From Myroides phaeus (GTDB taxonomy: Bacteria; Bacteroidota; Bacteroidia; Flavobacteriales; Flavobacteriaceae): a DNA stretch of 64,000 bases. Shown here in pieces: positions 29,751-37,956 of this stretch. How positions within the stretch are numbered: position 1 is the first letter of the stretch; each line of letters begins with the position of its first letter. The position numbers and the translations under genes are program-made. The stretch is taken from NCBI RefSeq assembly GCF_009799805.1, contig NZ_CP047050.1, positions 386,001 to 450,000 on the forward strand. Reading direction: 5' to 3'. The notes under the pieces were generated by a model, which did no database searches, was not told where the DNA came from, and saw nothing but the letters and a program-made list of their open reading frames with translations.

Positions 29751-29789
29751 AAAATAAAAGACCTACTCTTAAAGTAGGTCTTTTATTTT
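29751..29789. terminator. Bidirectional terminator between rarA and the HAD gene
   Basis: A 17-bp perfect stem (AAAATAAAAGACCTACT and its complement) around a 5-base loop. It overlaps the last codons and stop of the converging HAD gene (stop at 29771-29769). Confidence 0.85.
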
Positions 29790-30467
29790 TATTAATTCAT
29801 TTACTTGTATAATCTCCGGCGATACTTCTTTATCAAATTGATTATAATAAATAGCATCCATTCCTACACCTAAAGCACCTTTAATATCTGCTAATAAGTT
29901 ATCCCCTACCATCACCGCTTCATCAACTTTTGCTTTCGCTTGATTCATAGCAAAGTGAAATATTTGTGGATCAGGTTTATTAACTCCTGCTAATTCTGAA
30001 TTAGTAACCGTAATAAAATAATCTTCAATTCCTGAATTAGACAACTTCTTTTGTTGAACTTCACTAAATCCATTTGTGATTATATGTAATCTATATTTTT
30101 GTTGTAAATAGTCTAACAATTCTACAGCCCCATCAAAAAGATGATTAAAGTTAGGTAAAGTACGAATATATTCATCTCCTAATTTCAGAATTCCCTCTAC
30201 ACTACTTTCGTAGTCCAAAGCCTCAAATGTATCGCGAATACGTCCTACCCTTAACTCCTCTTTTGTTACTTGATTCAAACTATATTTATCCCAGTAAACA
30301 GCATTAATATCTATGTAATAATTTAAAAACTGTTCACTTGTAAAAGGAAAATTAGACTCAGCTATTACCTGCTCAAAAGCCTTTGCTGAATTTGTTTCAA
30401 AATCCCATAAAGTGTGATCTAAATCAAAAAATATATTTGTCTTTCCAGAAAAACCTCCAAAACTCAT
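29769..30467 (-). CDS. HAD-family hydrolase, YjjG-type pyrimidine nucleotidase
   Basis: 232 residues with all four HAD motifs: FFDLDHTLWDFE with the nucleophilic Asp near residue 15, IITNGFS, the Lys in NKPDPQIF, and VGDNLLADIKGA. The helical cap after motif 1 and the overall pattern match YjjG, which dephosphorylates non-canonical pyrimidine nucleotides and limits their incorporation into DNA; assignment within HAD is by resemblance. The terminal codons form part of the bidirectional terminator. A TAATTTTG box lies 25 bases upstream of the start. Confidence 0.85.
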   Translation of the reverse strand: MSFGGFSGKTNIFFDLDHTLWDFETNSAKAFEQVIAESNFPFTSEQFLNYYIDINAVYWDKYSLNQVTKEELRVGRIRDTFEALDYESSVEGILKLGDEYIRTLPNFNHLFDGAVELLDYLQQKYRLHIITNGFSEVQQKKLSNSGIEDYFITVTNSELAGVNKPDPQIFHFAMNQAKAKVDEAVMVGDNLLADIKGALGVGMDAIYYNQFDKEVSPEIIQVNELIKIKDLL

Positions 30468-30492
30468 ACCTATAATTTCATTGTGTTAGCGA

Positions 30493-30500
30493 CAAAATTA
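30493..30500 (-). promoter_or_regulatory. -7 promoter box (TAATTTTG) of the HAD gene
   Basis: A TAnnTTTG match 25 bases upstream of the HAD ATG, separating it from radC. Confidence 0.55.
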
Positions 30501-30522
30501 AGTATTCTAAATTTAGTAAGCA

Positions 30523-31215
30523 CTATAACAAACCTTCATCTGCAAAACTATAATAACTATATTCAGTTACAATAACGTGGTCTAACACCTGAACATCCAT
30601 TACTTTTCCTGCTTCCTTTATTTTTTTGGTGATTGAAATATCTGCCTCACTGGGTTTAAGTTTCCCACTTGGATGATTGTGAGACAAGATAATTCCTGTC
30701 GCTTTTTGCTCTAAGGCAATTTGAAATAAGACGCGAATATCAACAACCGTTCCTGTCATTCCCCCTTTACTTAAAGACGTTTTAAACTTAATCTTATTTG
30801 AATTATTCAGAAAGATAACCCAGAACTCTTCGTGATCTAAACTTCCTATAATCGGATTCATAATTTCAAAAACATCTTTACTTGATGTAATCTTAGACAA
30901 ATCTAATTGTTCGTTCATTCGTCTACGTTGACCAAGTTCTAATGCAGCAATAATTGAAATAGCTTTAGCCTCTCCTATTCCTTTAAATGAAGTCAATTGG
31001 CTTAAACTTTGCCGTGCTAATAATCCTAAGTTATTATTATAGGTAAGTAATATTTTCTTACATAGCTCAACTGCTGATTCTTCTTTATTTCCCGAACCAA
31101 TAAGTATTGCCAGTAATTCGGCATCACTTAACGATGCCTTTCCTTTTAAAACTAATTTTTCTCGTGGCCGGTCGTCTTCAGCCCATTCTTTGATAGTAAT
31201 CCTTTGTTTTTCCAT
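30523..31215 (-). CDS. radC: RadC family protein (JAB/MPN domain)
   Basis: 230 residues. The N-terminal helix-hairpin-helix part (LSDAELLAILIGSG, then FKGIGEAKAISIIAALELG) is followed by the MPN/JAB domain with the metal motif SHNHPSGKLKPSEAD. RadC was named for DNA repair, but its role is unsettled; it is probably a metal-dependent protease or nuclease fold. It follows the antiporter by 53 bases with no terminator between, so it may be the last gene of an mpl-antiporter-radC transcript. Its ATG lies at the foot of a 10-bp inverted repeat (31214-31253). Confidence 0.92.
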   Translation of the reverse strand: MEKQRITIKEWAEDDRPREKLVLKGKASLSDAELLAILIGSGNKEESAVELCKKILLTYNNNLGLLARQSLSQLTSFKGIGEAKAISIIAALELGQRRRMNEQLDLSKITSSKDVFEIMNPIIGSLDHEEFWVIFLNNSNKIKFKTSLSKGGMTGTVVDIRVLFQIALEQKATGIILSHNHPSGKLKPSEADISITKKIKEAGKVMDVQVLDHVIVTEYSYYSFADEGLL

Positions 31216-31268
31216 TTTTGATATTTTAATAGCAACTTATCACTATCAAAAATCAAGCCTTGAATTAC

Positions 31269-32756
31269 TTATTCTTCAACACCTAAAAAACCTTCTCCTC
31301 TAAAAAAAGCAGTCGTTTTTCGCTTCTCTTCCCGATCACTTGCCAGAAGTACAATCTTATCTCCTGCCTCAATAACAGTAGAACCACTTGGAATAAAGAA
31401 TCGTTTATTTCTTCTTATCATTGCTATAATAACACTTGATGGCAAATCAATATCAACCAAGCTCTTTGAGACAACAGGGTAATGTTCTTTAACATCTACA
31501 ATTGCCATTAAGGTCATTTCACGATTATCTAAATCATATGTCAATTGTTCCTTAACCTTATCTTCTTCTGGTAAATCTAATTTTAACCACTTAGCAAACA
31601 AAGAAATTGTACTCCCTTGGAATAAAATAGATATAAGTGTAATAAAGAAAACTATATTAAAAATAACATCAGCTTGAGGAACTCCTGCTACTAAAGGATA
31701 AGTAGCAAATACAATAGGAACTGCTCCTCTTAAACCAACCCAAGACACAAATGTTTTAGTTCGAATATCCACCTTAAAAAAAGATAAACATATAAAGACT
31801 GCAATAGGCCTTGCTACCAAAATCATAAAGATTGAAACAGCAATACCGATTCCAGCAACATTAATAATTTCAGATGGGAACACTAAAAGTCCTAAGGTCA
31901 AGAACAAGACAATTTGCATAATCCAAGCCATTCCATCAAAGAATCGTATGATTTGTTTTTTATGAACAACCTTCGAATTACCTAAGACTAATCCTGCAAT
32001 ATAAACAGCTAAGAATCCATTTCCACGAATTACATCTGTGAAAGAGAAAGTAAAGAACATTAGTGCAAGTACAATTACCATATAAAGGCCTTCATACCCT
32101 AAATCTAATTTATTCAATACATAGCGACCAGCTTTCCCCATTACAAATCCCATAACAGCACCAACTAACATTTGTAAAACAAACGACTCTAATATGGAAA
32201 ACCAACTCATATCCGGAATCTGCATAAAGCTCAAAACTGTAATCGTTAGAACATATGCCATTGGGTCATTACTACCACTCTCTAACTCAAGCATTGGTCT
32301 GATATTATTCTTCAAACCTAATCCTTTAGAACGCAGTATAGAGAATACAGCAGCAGAGTCTGTAGAAGACACAATAGACCCCAACAATAATGACTCTAAA
32401 AAGGTGAATGGAGATATGTAAAAAACAAACGCCCCTACCGCAAAAGCAGTAAGTAACACTCCTAAGGTGGAGAGTACTATTCCTTTTGCGGCGACGGGGC
32501 GTATATCATCTTTATGCGTATCTAATCCTCCTGAAAATAAAATAAAATTCAACGATGCAATTCCTATAAACTGTGTCAATTGTGGGTTATCAAAATGAAT
32601 TCCACCAAGTCCTTCCGAACCTGCAAGCATTCCTATAAAAAGGAACATTAAAAGAACTGGAATTCCAAAACGGAATGAAGTTCTACCTGCTAAAACACTA
32701 ACAAATAAAAGAACAGATCCTACTAATAAAATATTTTCAGGAGTAATAGTGTGCAT
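31269..32756 (-). CDS. Potassium/proton antiporter, CPA1 NhaP/CvrA type with C-terminal TrkA_C domain
   Basis: 495 residues. About 12 transmembrane helices occupy residues 1-390, with SSTDSAAVFSIL and ESGSNDPMAYVLT carrying the acidic residues of the ion path and FVSWVGLRGAVPIVFA in a later helix. A cytoplasmic TrkA_C domain (about 410-490, DLPSSVIIAMIRRNKRF and GDKIVLLASD) suggests control by a small ligand. The family exports K+ or Na+ in exchange for protons. The start lies one base after the mpl stop, so the two are co-transcribed. Confidence 0.88.
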   Translation of the reverse strand: MHTITPENILLVGSVLLFVSVLAGRTSFRFGIPVLLMFLFIGMLAGSEGLGGIHFDNPQLTQFIGIASLNFILFSGGLDTHKDDIRPVAAKGIVLSTLGVLLTAFAVGAFVFYISPFTFLESLLLGSIVSSTDSAAVFSILRSKGLGLKNNIRPMLELESGSNDPMAYVLTITVLSFMQIPDMSWFSILESFVLQMLVGAVMGFVMGKAGRYVLNKLDLGYEGLYMVIVLALMFFTFSFTDVIRGNGFLAVYIAGLVLGNSKVVHKKQIIRFFDGMAWIMQIVLFLTLGLLVFPSEIINVAGIGIAVSIFMILVARPIAVFICLSFFKVDIRTKTFVSWVGLRGAVPIVFATYPLVAGVPQADVIFNIVFFITLISILFQGSTISLFAKWLKLDLPEEDKVKEQLTYDLDNREMTLMAIVDVKEHYPVVSKSLVDIDLPSSVIIAMIRRNKRFFIPSGSTVIEAGDKIVLLASDREEKRKTTAFFRGEGFLGVEE

Positions 32757-32757
32757 A

Positions 32758-34116
32758 TTATGTAATCAAATTATTGGCAAATTCGTTTAAGTCTAATCCT
32801 CCGTAATTACCAGAACTCATAAATAGTAATACGGTATTATCTAAATCTAAAGCATCTAAATACGTTCTAAAATCAGCAGCATTGGTATACGTTACAAGAT
32901 TATCTTTCTTGAATGCATTAACCATTTGCTCTGATGAGATTTCATCAAGTCGCTTAATTTTCAAAGCCTCTAAAGAGTAAAAAACAACTGCTTCATCAGC
33001 TTTAGCAAGTGCTCCTTCATACTCACTCAAAAAGTTTGCATTTAAAGAACTGTAAGTATGCAATTCTAAACACGCGATAACCTTCTTGTTTGGATACTGC
33101 ATTTTTACAGCTTCAGTAGTAGCAATCACTTTACTTGGAGAATGCGCAAAATCTTTAAATACAACAGTACTTCCATTATCACACAACTTCTCTAAGCGTT
33201 TTGATGCTCCCTTAAAAGACGCAATAGCTTCATAAAAATCTTCTTCATCAATACCCATATTTTGACAAACCCACTTAGCCCCACTCAAGTTGCTTAAATT
33301 GTGTTTACCAAATACCTCTAAAGGCATTGGTCCTTCTGGAGTCTCTAAATAAGTAACCCCTCCGTCAATTGAATATTCCGGAGTTGCATAAGGTAATTTG
33401 CGAATTGGGTTTTTAGTATTTTCAACTATTTCGTTGATAACTGCATCTTCCTCATTGTAGATTAAGATTCCTCCATTAACAATTTTGTCAACAAAGATGC
33501 TAAATTGCTCCACGTAGTTATCAAAAGTTGGGAACACATTAATATGATCCCAAGCTATACCACTAAGCAAAGCAATATTAGGTTGGTACAAGTGAAATTT
33601 AGGGCGTAAATCTAAAGCAGACGATAAGTATTCGTCTCCCTCTATTAGCATAAATTCATTGTCAGAAGTTAAGTTTACCATTCGGTCAAACCCTTCTAAT
33701 TGAGCACCAACTAAATAATCCACTTCTACACCGTGATAATGCATAACGTGAAGAATCATAGATGTAATGGTTGTTTTTCCGTGAGAACCACCGATTACAA
33801 CACGCGTTTTATTTTTTGAGTGTTCGTAAATGAACTCTGGATAAGAATATATTTTCAAGCCTAATTCTTTTGCCTTCGCTAATTCAGGATTATCCCCTTT
33901 AGCGTGCATACCAAGAATTACAGCCTCTATATCTGAAGTTATTTTCTCAGGAAACCAACCTTCTTGTTCTGGTAATAGTCCCTGTTGAGCAAGTCTTGTT
34001 TTTGAAGGTTCAAAGATAGCATCATCACTACCCGATACAACATCACCTTTTGCATGCAATGCCAGAGCTAAATTGTGCATTGCACTCCCTCCTATTGCGA
34101 TAAAATGTACACGCAT
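32758..34116 (-). CDS. mpl: Mur ligase family, Mpl-type murein peptide ligase
   Basis: 452 residues. An N-terminal Rossmann-like domain (MRVHFIAIGGSAMHNLALAL), the P-loop GGSHGKTT at about 109-116, the central ligase region with ALLSGIAWDHINVFP, and the C-terminal MurC-like domain (FKDFAHSPSKVIATTEAVK). Mpl reattaches the L-Ala-D-Glu-meso-DAP tripeptide from old wall to UDP-MurNAc, recycling peptidoglycan; MurC is a relative, but the sequence fits Mpl better. It starts a likely operon with the antiporter, to which it is directly adjacent. Confidence 0.88.
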   Translation of the reverse strand: MRVHFIAIGGSAMHNLALALHAKGDVVSGSDDAIFEPSKTRLAQQGLLPEQEGWFPEKITSDIEAVILGMHAKGDNPELAKAKELGLKIYSYPEFIYEHSKNKTRVVIGGSHGKTTITSMILHVMHYHGVEVDYLVGAQLEGFDRMVNLTSDNEFMLIEGDEYLSSALDLRPKFHLYQPNIALLSGIAWDHINVFPTFDNYVEQFSIFVDKIVNGGILIYNEEDAVINEIVENTKNPIRKLPYATPEYSIDGGVTYLETPEGPMPLEVFGKHNLSNLSGAKWVCQNMGIDEEDFYEAIASFKGASKRLEKLCDNGSTVVFKDFAHSPSKVIATTEAVKMQYPNKKVIACLELHTYSSLNANFLSEYEGALAKADEAVVFYSLEALKIKRLDEISSEQMVNAFKKDNLVTYTNAADFRTYLDALDLDNTVLLFMSSGNYGGLDLNEFANNLIT

Positions 34117-34243
34117 TATTTTCTATTTTGATCAATAAATTCAACTTAGCGTAAAAATACAATTTTAAAAAGAAAACATACTTATTTTTAATCAAAATAC
34201 AGCTATATTAGGACTAAAATATCTAACTATTAAGTCTTTTCTA

Positions 34244-34543
34244 ATGAACAAGCAACTTACAAATTATGAGAAAGCGAATATAGCAAGTACTTGCTTTGTC
34301 TATAATCTCTTATCATTTATCTGTTCGTTTATCGCAATCATTATTTCATTTATACCATTTGTCAACATAATTGCTTTCTTCTTGGGTTGTACAGCTTTAT
34401 TGTTTTCAATTCTCTCTTACAACAAATCTAAAAAGATAAACAATAAGCTCACTCCTTCTCTATTTGCAATTGTAATATCACTTTTTCCAATTACAATTTC
34501 AATCGGATTAAACCTTGTTATCCTATTAGCTTTAACCAAATAA
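34244..34543 (+). CDS. Small membrane protein, DUF4190-like
   Basis: 99 residues: a short polar N-terminus (MNKQLTNYEKANIASTC), then two strongly hydrophobic stretches at about 20-57 and a third at about 72-96, separated by a Lys-rich turn NKSKKINNKLTP. The pattern resembles DUF4190 proteins. No function can be given. It is a single gene, divergent from mpl and ending in a terminator shared with the converging unknown gene. Confidence 0.7.
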   Translation: MNKQLTNYEKANIASTCFVYNLLSFICSFIAIIISFIPFVNIIAFFLGCTALLFSILSYNKSKKINNKLTPSLFAIVISLFPITISIGLNLVILLALTK

Positions 34544-34545
34544 AA

Positions 34546-34575
34546 AACTCTGAATAACCTAAGTTACCCAGAGTT
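34546..34575. terminator. Bidirectional terminator
   Basis: A stem of AACTCTG/CAGAGTT plus TAAC/GTTA across a 2x2 internal loop, placed between two converging genes, with A and T runs outside. Confidence 0.65.
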
Positions 34576-34586
34576 CTTATTATTAA

Positions 34587-36905
34587 TTATTCCATTCCAA
34601 GATACTTTCTAAAATATCCACATTCATTAATTACTTCTTTATAGTATTTAGTATCGCTGTACTTTTCTTGTAACTCGGCAAATCCACTCCACTTTTTAAA
34701 CACAGTGTCATCTCCCCAAGCTCCGTAGTAATAACTATCTGCGTGATACTTCCCTACATAAAATGTATTGCGTTCTATTTTAGCATCAAAGTAAGCTAAC
34801 TTTGCTTTCTGTTCTCTTGTTGTAGCATTAGCTTTAGCAATATTGTAATATTTTTGAGCTAATTTCATACTTAACAAAAACGATTTGTTTTCTGACATTA
34901 TACTATTACTTCCTGACTCTCCAACAATATTATTATAATAGAACATTCTTGCATTACCAAAATAAGTTGTGTTGTAATAAGCATTTCCTAACAACATAGC
35001 ATTGTTAAACACATCGTTACCATTCTTAACATTATCTTGCATTTCTTTTACCTTTTTCAAGAAAGCAAGCTTGCTGTATTTTACACTTTGCTTAGCAGCG
35101 TGATCACAGTCATTACAGTCCTTTATCTTACCATTGAACGGGTTTCCATACAATTCAGCTTCTTTATATGCATCAACCGTTTCTTCATTGTAAAAACTAC
35201 TCCACTTTCTAACTGGCTCTGCCTTTTCCATTTCTACTATAGCCTCTTCTACCTTATCTTGATAATACAAATAGATAGCACGGCTTTCATAAATATCACT
35301 CAAATTAAACCTGTAATGAGAAGCAAATAAACTTTCTATTTCAGACTTATTCGTTTTTTTAAAAAAGGCTTCCATTTCATTAGAACGTTTCACATCTTGG
35401 TAGAAAGAACTACCATCACTAAGCAATAGTTCAGACATAATTAAATTACCTTGTTCCTTATAAACCGCAGATAAAAATTGGCGTATCCAATTTGATGCAT
35501 AGTCATATCTAAAAGCTCCTTCATAATCACCATTGGGCAAATCATTATAAAGCCACTTTAAATCTGTTATCAACAATTTTTCAACTGTTTTATCAATCTT
35601 CTTAACTTGTGAAACAGTATTTATCAAAGCAAACAATCTCACTTGATCTGCCAATAGTTTATCATCTCCTTTTACAAAACTTTTCGCCTCCTTTATTAAT
35701 TTCTCTGCTTCGCTATAATTACCTTGAAACACATCCATATAACCTGCTGCCAACTTCCACAATACAGGGTTATGAACACCTTTTGTATCATTAGCAACTT
35801 GTTTTACCCATTTCAATGTATTTAAGTCAATCTTCTTTTTAATAGTCTTGAAATACTCATCCTTCGACTTAAAACTACTGTCTACAAAAACATTTACAGC
35901 ACTCTCTTGTTCATTCACCCAGCGAGTCAATAAATAATCTATATGCTTACTATTTGGATCTATAGCATAGACTTCTTTCATTGCTTCAGCCGAACTTTTA
36001 TAATAACCAGTAATCGCCCAAATTGCGGCTTTTACTTCTTTATCATTGGTACTATTAATAACATTCTGAAGTTGTTTATTGTCTAATGGTCTGAAATTAT
36101 ACAATGCCACTTGTCTCATTGAAGGTTCAGCATTAAACACCTCTGCATAATACAAGTTAGACTTAACGTAATTAGCTTGTTGATAATAAGCACCAGCAAC
36201 ATAGCCCACCGCGCGATAATAAAGAGTATTCTTAACTTGCCCGTTTGCTGTATGCTCAAAATAAGAAATCACCGAAGCTCTATCCTTAGAATAAAACTTA
36301 GCTTTCATTACTTGAAACCACATACGGTTTGTAAAGAAAGTGTCGTTTTTACTCAACTTATTATAGTACGACTCTATTTCATTAACCACTCTATCAGAAG
36401 CTGTAATCGCAATATGATTTTCGTAATCCCAATAATTAATCGTTTGCGCACTATAAGCTTCTATCTCCTTTGCAAAATATAAGAATGTAATAAAGTTTCT
36501 AACCTTTTCATCTTTCAGGTTTAAACCATAAGTTCCCGTTTTTGCTTTCTTCTTTAATACATCATTATATAAATCACGTATATTATCAGTTGTATCCGTA
36601 CTTTCTACTAAGTATTCTTTGATTACGTGTTCAGGTACACTACTCCCTAAATAAGCTTTCCAATCTTCAACAATTTGGTCGTTGAACATAGAAACATTAT
36701 CCATATAGCCCCAATTATAAAAACGCTCATACGGCGCAAAAAACATTGGTTTATATGAATTATCAACAAAAGCCTCTGGTGCAAATGACGACACAGACGA
36801 ATAACTAAACCAATCGTCTGCACACGCATAAGTATAGGCTCCTACTCCTATTATTAAAGAAAAGCTACTTGCATAGAGACAATTCTTCCAAAACTTCTTT
36901 CTCAT
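34587..36905 (-). CDS. Exported protein of unknown function with TPR-like helical repeats
   Basis: 772 residues from the ATG at 36905; the frame opens four codons earlier. Residues 1-28 form a signal peptide (MRKKFWKNC, hydrophobic core, ending near YACA). The mature part is almost entirely helical, with many Tyr/Ala-rich segments such as YYRAVGYVAGAYYQQANYV and NPVLWKLAAGYMDVFQGNY that look like degenerate tetratricopeptide repeats, and one CNDCDH pair near residue 615. No enzyme motif is visible. It overlaps the lipoprotein gene by 41 bases, so the two are translationally coupled and likely act together in the periplasm or at the outer membrane. The family is not recognised. Confidence 0.8.
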   Translation of the reverse strand: MRKKFWKNCLYASSFSLIIGVGAYTYACADDWFSYSSVSSFAPEAFVDNSYKPMFFAPYERFYNWGYMDNVSMFNDQIVEDWKAYLGSSVPEHVIKEYLVESTDTTDNIRDLYNDVLKKKAKTGTYGLNLKDEKVRNFITFLYFAKEIEAYSAQTINYWDYENHIAITASDRVVNEIESYYNKLSKNDTFFTNRMWFQVMKAKFYSKDRASVISYFEHTANGQVKNTLYYRAVGYVAGAYYQQANYVKSNLYYAEVFNAEPSMRQVALYNFRPLDNKQLQNVINSTNDKEVKAAIWAITGYYKSSAEAMKEVYAIDPNSKHIDYLLTRWVNEQESAVNVFVDSSFKSKDEYFKTIKKKIDLNTLKWVKQVANDTKGVHNPVLWKLAAGYMDVFQGNYSEAEKLIKEAKSFVKGDDKLLADQVRLFALINTVSQVKKIDKTVEKLLITDLKWLYNDLPNGDYEGAFRYDYASNWIRQFLSAVYKEQGNLIMSELLLSDGSSFYQDVKRSNEMEAFFKKTNKSEIESLFASHYRFNLSDIYESRAIYLYYQDKVEEAIVEMEKAEPVRKWSSFYNEETVDAYKEAELYGNPFNGKIKDCNDCDHAAKQSVKYSKLAFLKKVKEMQDNVKNGNDVFNNAMLLGNAYYNTTYFGNARMFYYNNIVGESGSNSIMSENKSFLLSMKLAQKYYNIAKANATTREQKAKLAYFDAKIERNTFYVGKYHADSYYYGAWGDDTVFKKWSGFAELQEKYSDTKYYKEVINECGYFRKYLGME

Positions 36906-37872
36906 AAAAACGCACATTTTTTGAATTCAAATCATATAATATTATTTCAGATGGACATTTACCACTTGCCTGATACAAATCTTGTTTCATTTCTTGCAAC
37001 TGTTCTGGTTTAATACTTTCAACTTTTACTTGATCTCCCACTTGAAAATACTCCCCAAAATAAAGTCCTTCTTCTTGAACACTAAAAACAAATTCACTGA
37101 TTTGCTTTAGTCCACTTTTTTCCTTTAAGTCATCTAAGCGTACACGACTTATTAACTTTATTACTTTTCCATTTCTACTTTGAACTACCCAAGAGTAAAT
37201 TGGAAAAGCATAATCTAATGTTAGAGGATAATCTTTCAATCCTCCTATATACTTTTTCGCTATGCTTCTATCATAAATAGAATTCAAACTATCAGAAGCA
37301 ATAGTTCCCATATTATAATACATTAGTACTCCACCATCAACATCAGGTATTCCTGTTTTTGATGCATACTTAACTTGATGTAATCGGATTGTTGACGTCA
37401 ACTTCCAATCAATATCTTTTTTAATATACTCGATCAACTTAAAAAAACGATCTTTAGACTGTAAAGTCCAATCACAATCTAATTGAATTTCTTGACAGTC
37501 TACATCATTCACATCATTTACCTGTCTAATAAAATCAACTATCTTCTCTGCCAATGTGTACAAGTTAGTCTGCTCGTTAATTAAAACTTCATTCTTAATA
37601 TAAACAACAGGTACAACTTCTAACTGAGGTAGCCGTTCTTTAAAAATGATTGGACTAACAGGTATAGCTTGATTGCCTTGAAGAACAACATCAAAATACC
37701 TTATATAAAGTTTCTTTATATTCAATTCTTCCAATGACTTTTTCTCTATACTATCTAACTGAAAAGACGTACGCCAATAATAATATGACAATGATGTTTT
37801 TGAATTTTTATTGTTTTTAAAATCGCATCCGAGCAACAAAAACAAACTCAACAAACAAATTAAATACCTCAT
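36865..37872 (-). CDS. Lipoprotein, possible TIM-barrel (glycoside-hydrolase-like) fold
   Basis: 335 residues with a lipoprotein signal ending LLLGC (Cys near 16) followed by DF and a polar linker. The mature part contains repeated beta-strand/helix units (LYIRYFDVVL, VVPVVYIKN, EIQLDCDWT, LTSTIRLHQVKY, GVLMYYNMG, PLTLDYAFPIYSW) that read like successive strands of a beta/alpha barrel, with acidic residues in QLDCDW where such enzymes often carry theirs. This fold is inferred. It is the first gene of a two-gene unit with the repeat protein; the downstream start lies inside it. Confidence 0.75.
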   Translation of the reverse strand: MRYLICLLSLFLLLGCDFKNNKNSKTSLSYYYWRTSFQLDSIEKKSLEELNIKKLYIRYFDVVLQGNQAIPVSPIIFKERLPQLEVVPVVYIKNEVLINEQTNLYTLAEKIVDFIRQVNDVNDVDCQEIQLDCDWTLQSKDRFFKLIEYIKKDIDWKLTSTIRLHQVKYASKTGIPDVDGGVLMYYNMGTIASDSLNSIYDRSIAKKYIGGLKDYPLTLDYAFPIYSWVVQSRNGKVIKLISRVRLDDLKEKSGLKQISEFVFSVQEEGLYFGEYFQVGDQVKVESIKPEQLQEMKQDLYQASGKCPSEIILYDLNSKNVRFYEKEVLEELSLCK

Positions 37873-37912
37873 TTTATTACCTCTTATTTAGATTAACAAA
37901 AGTGCAAAAAAA

Positions 37913-37934
37913 AATGCCTAATAAATTAGGCATT
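37913..37934 (-). terminator. Terminator of the S46 peptidase gene
   Basis: A 9-bp stem AATGCCTAA/TTAGGCATT with a TAAA loop, followed on the minus strand by a run of T. Confidence 0.8.
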
Positions 37935-37956
37935 CTTCATATTTTTTAAAATTGTC

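Noticed and set aside
36177..36482. Plus-strand frame of 101 codons opposite the exported repeat protein.
   Set aside because: Antisense shadow in an AT-rich gene; no promoter or known features.
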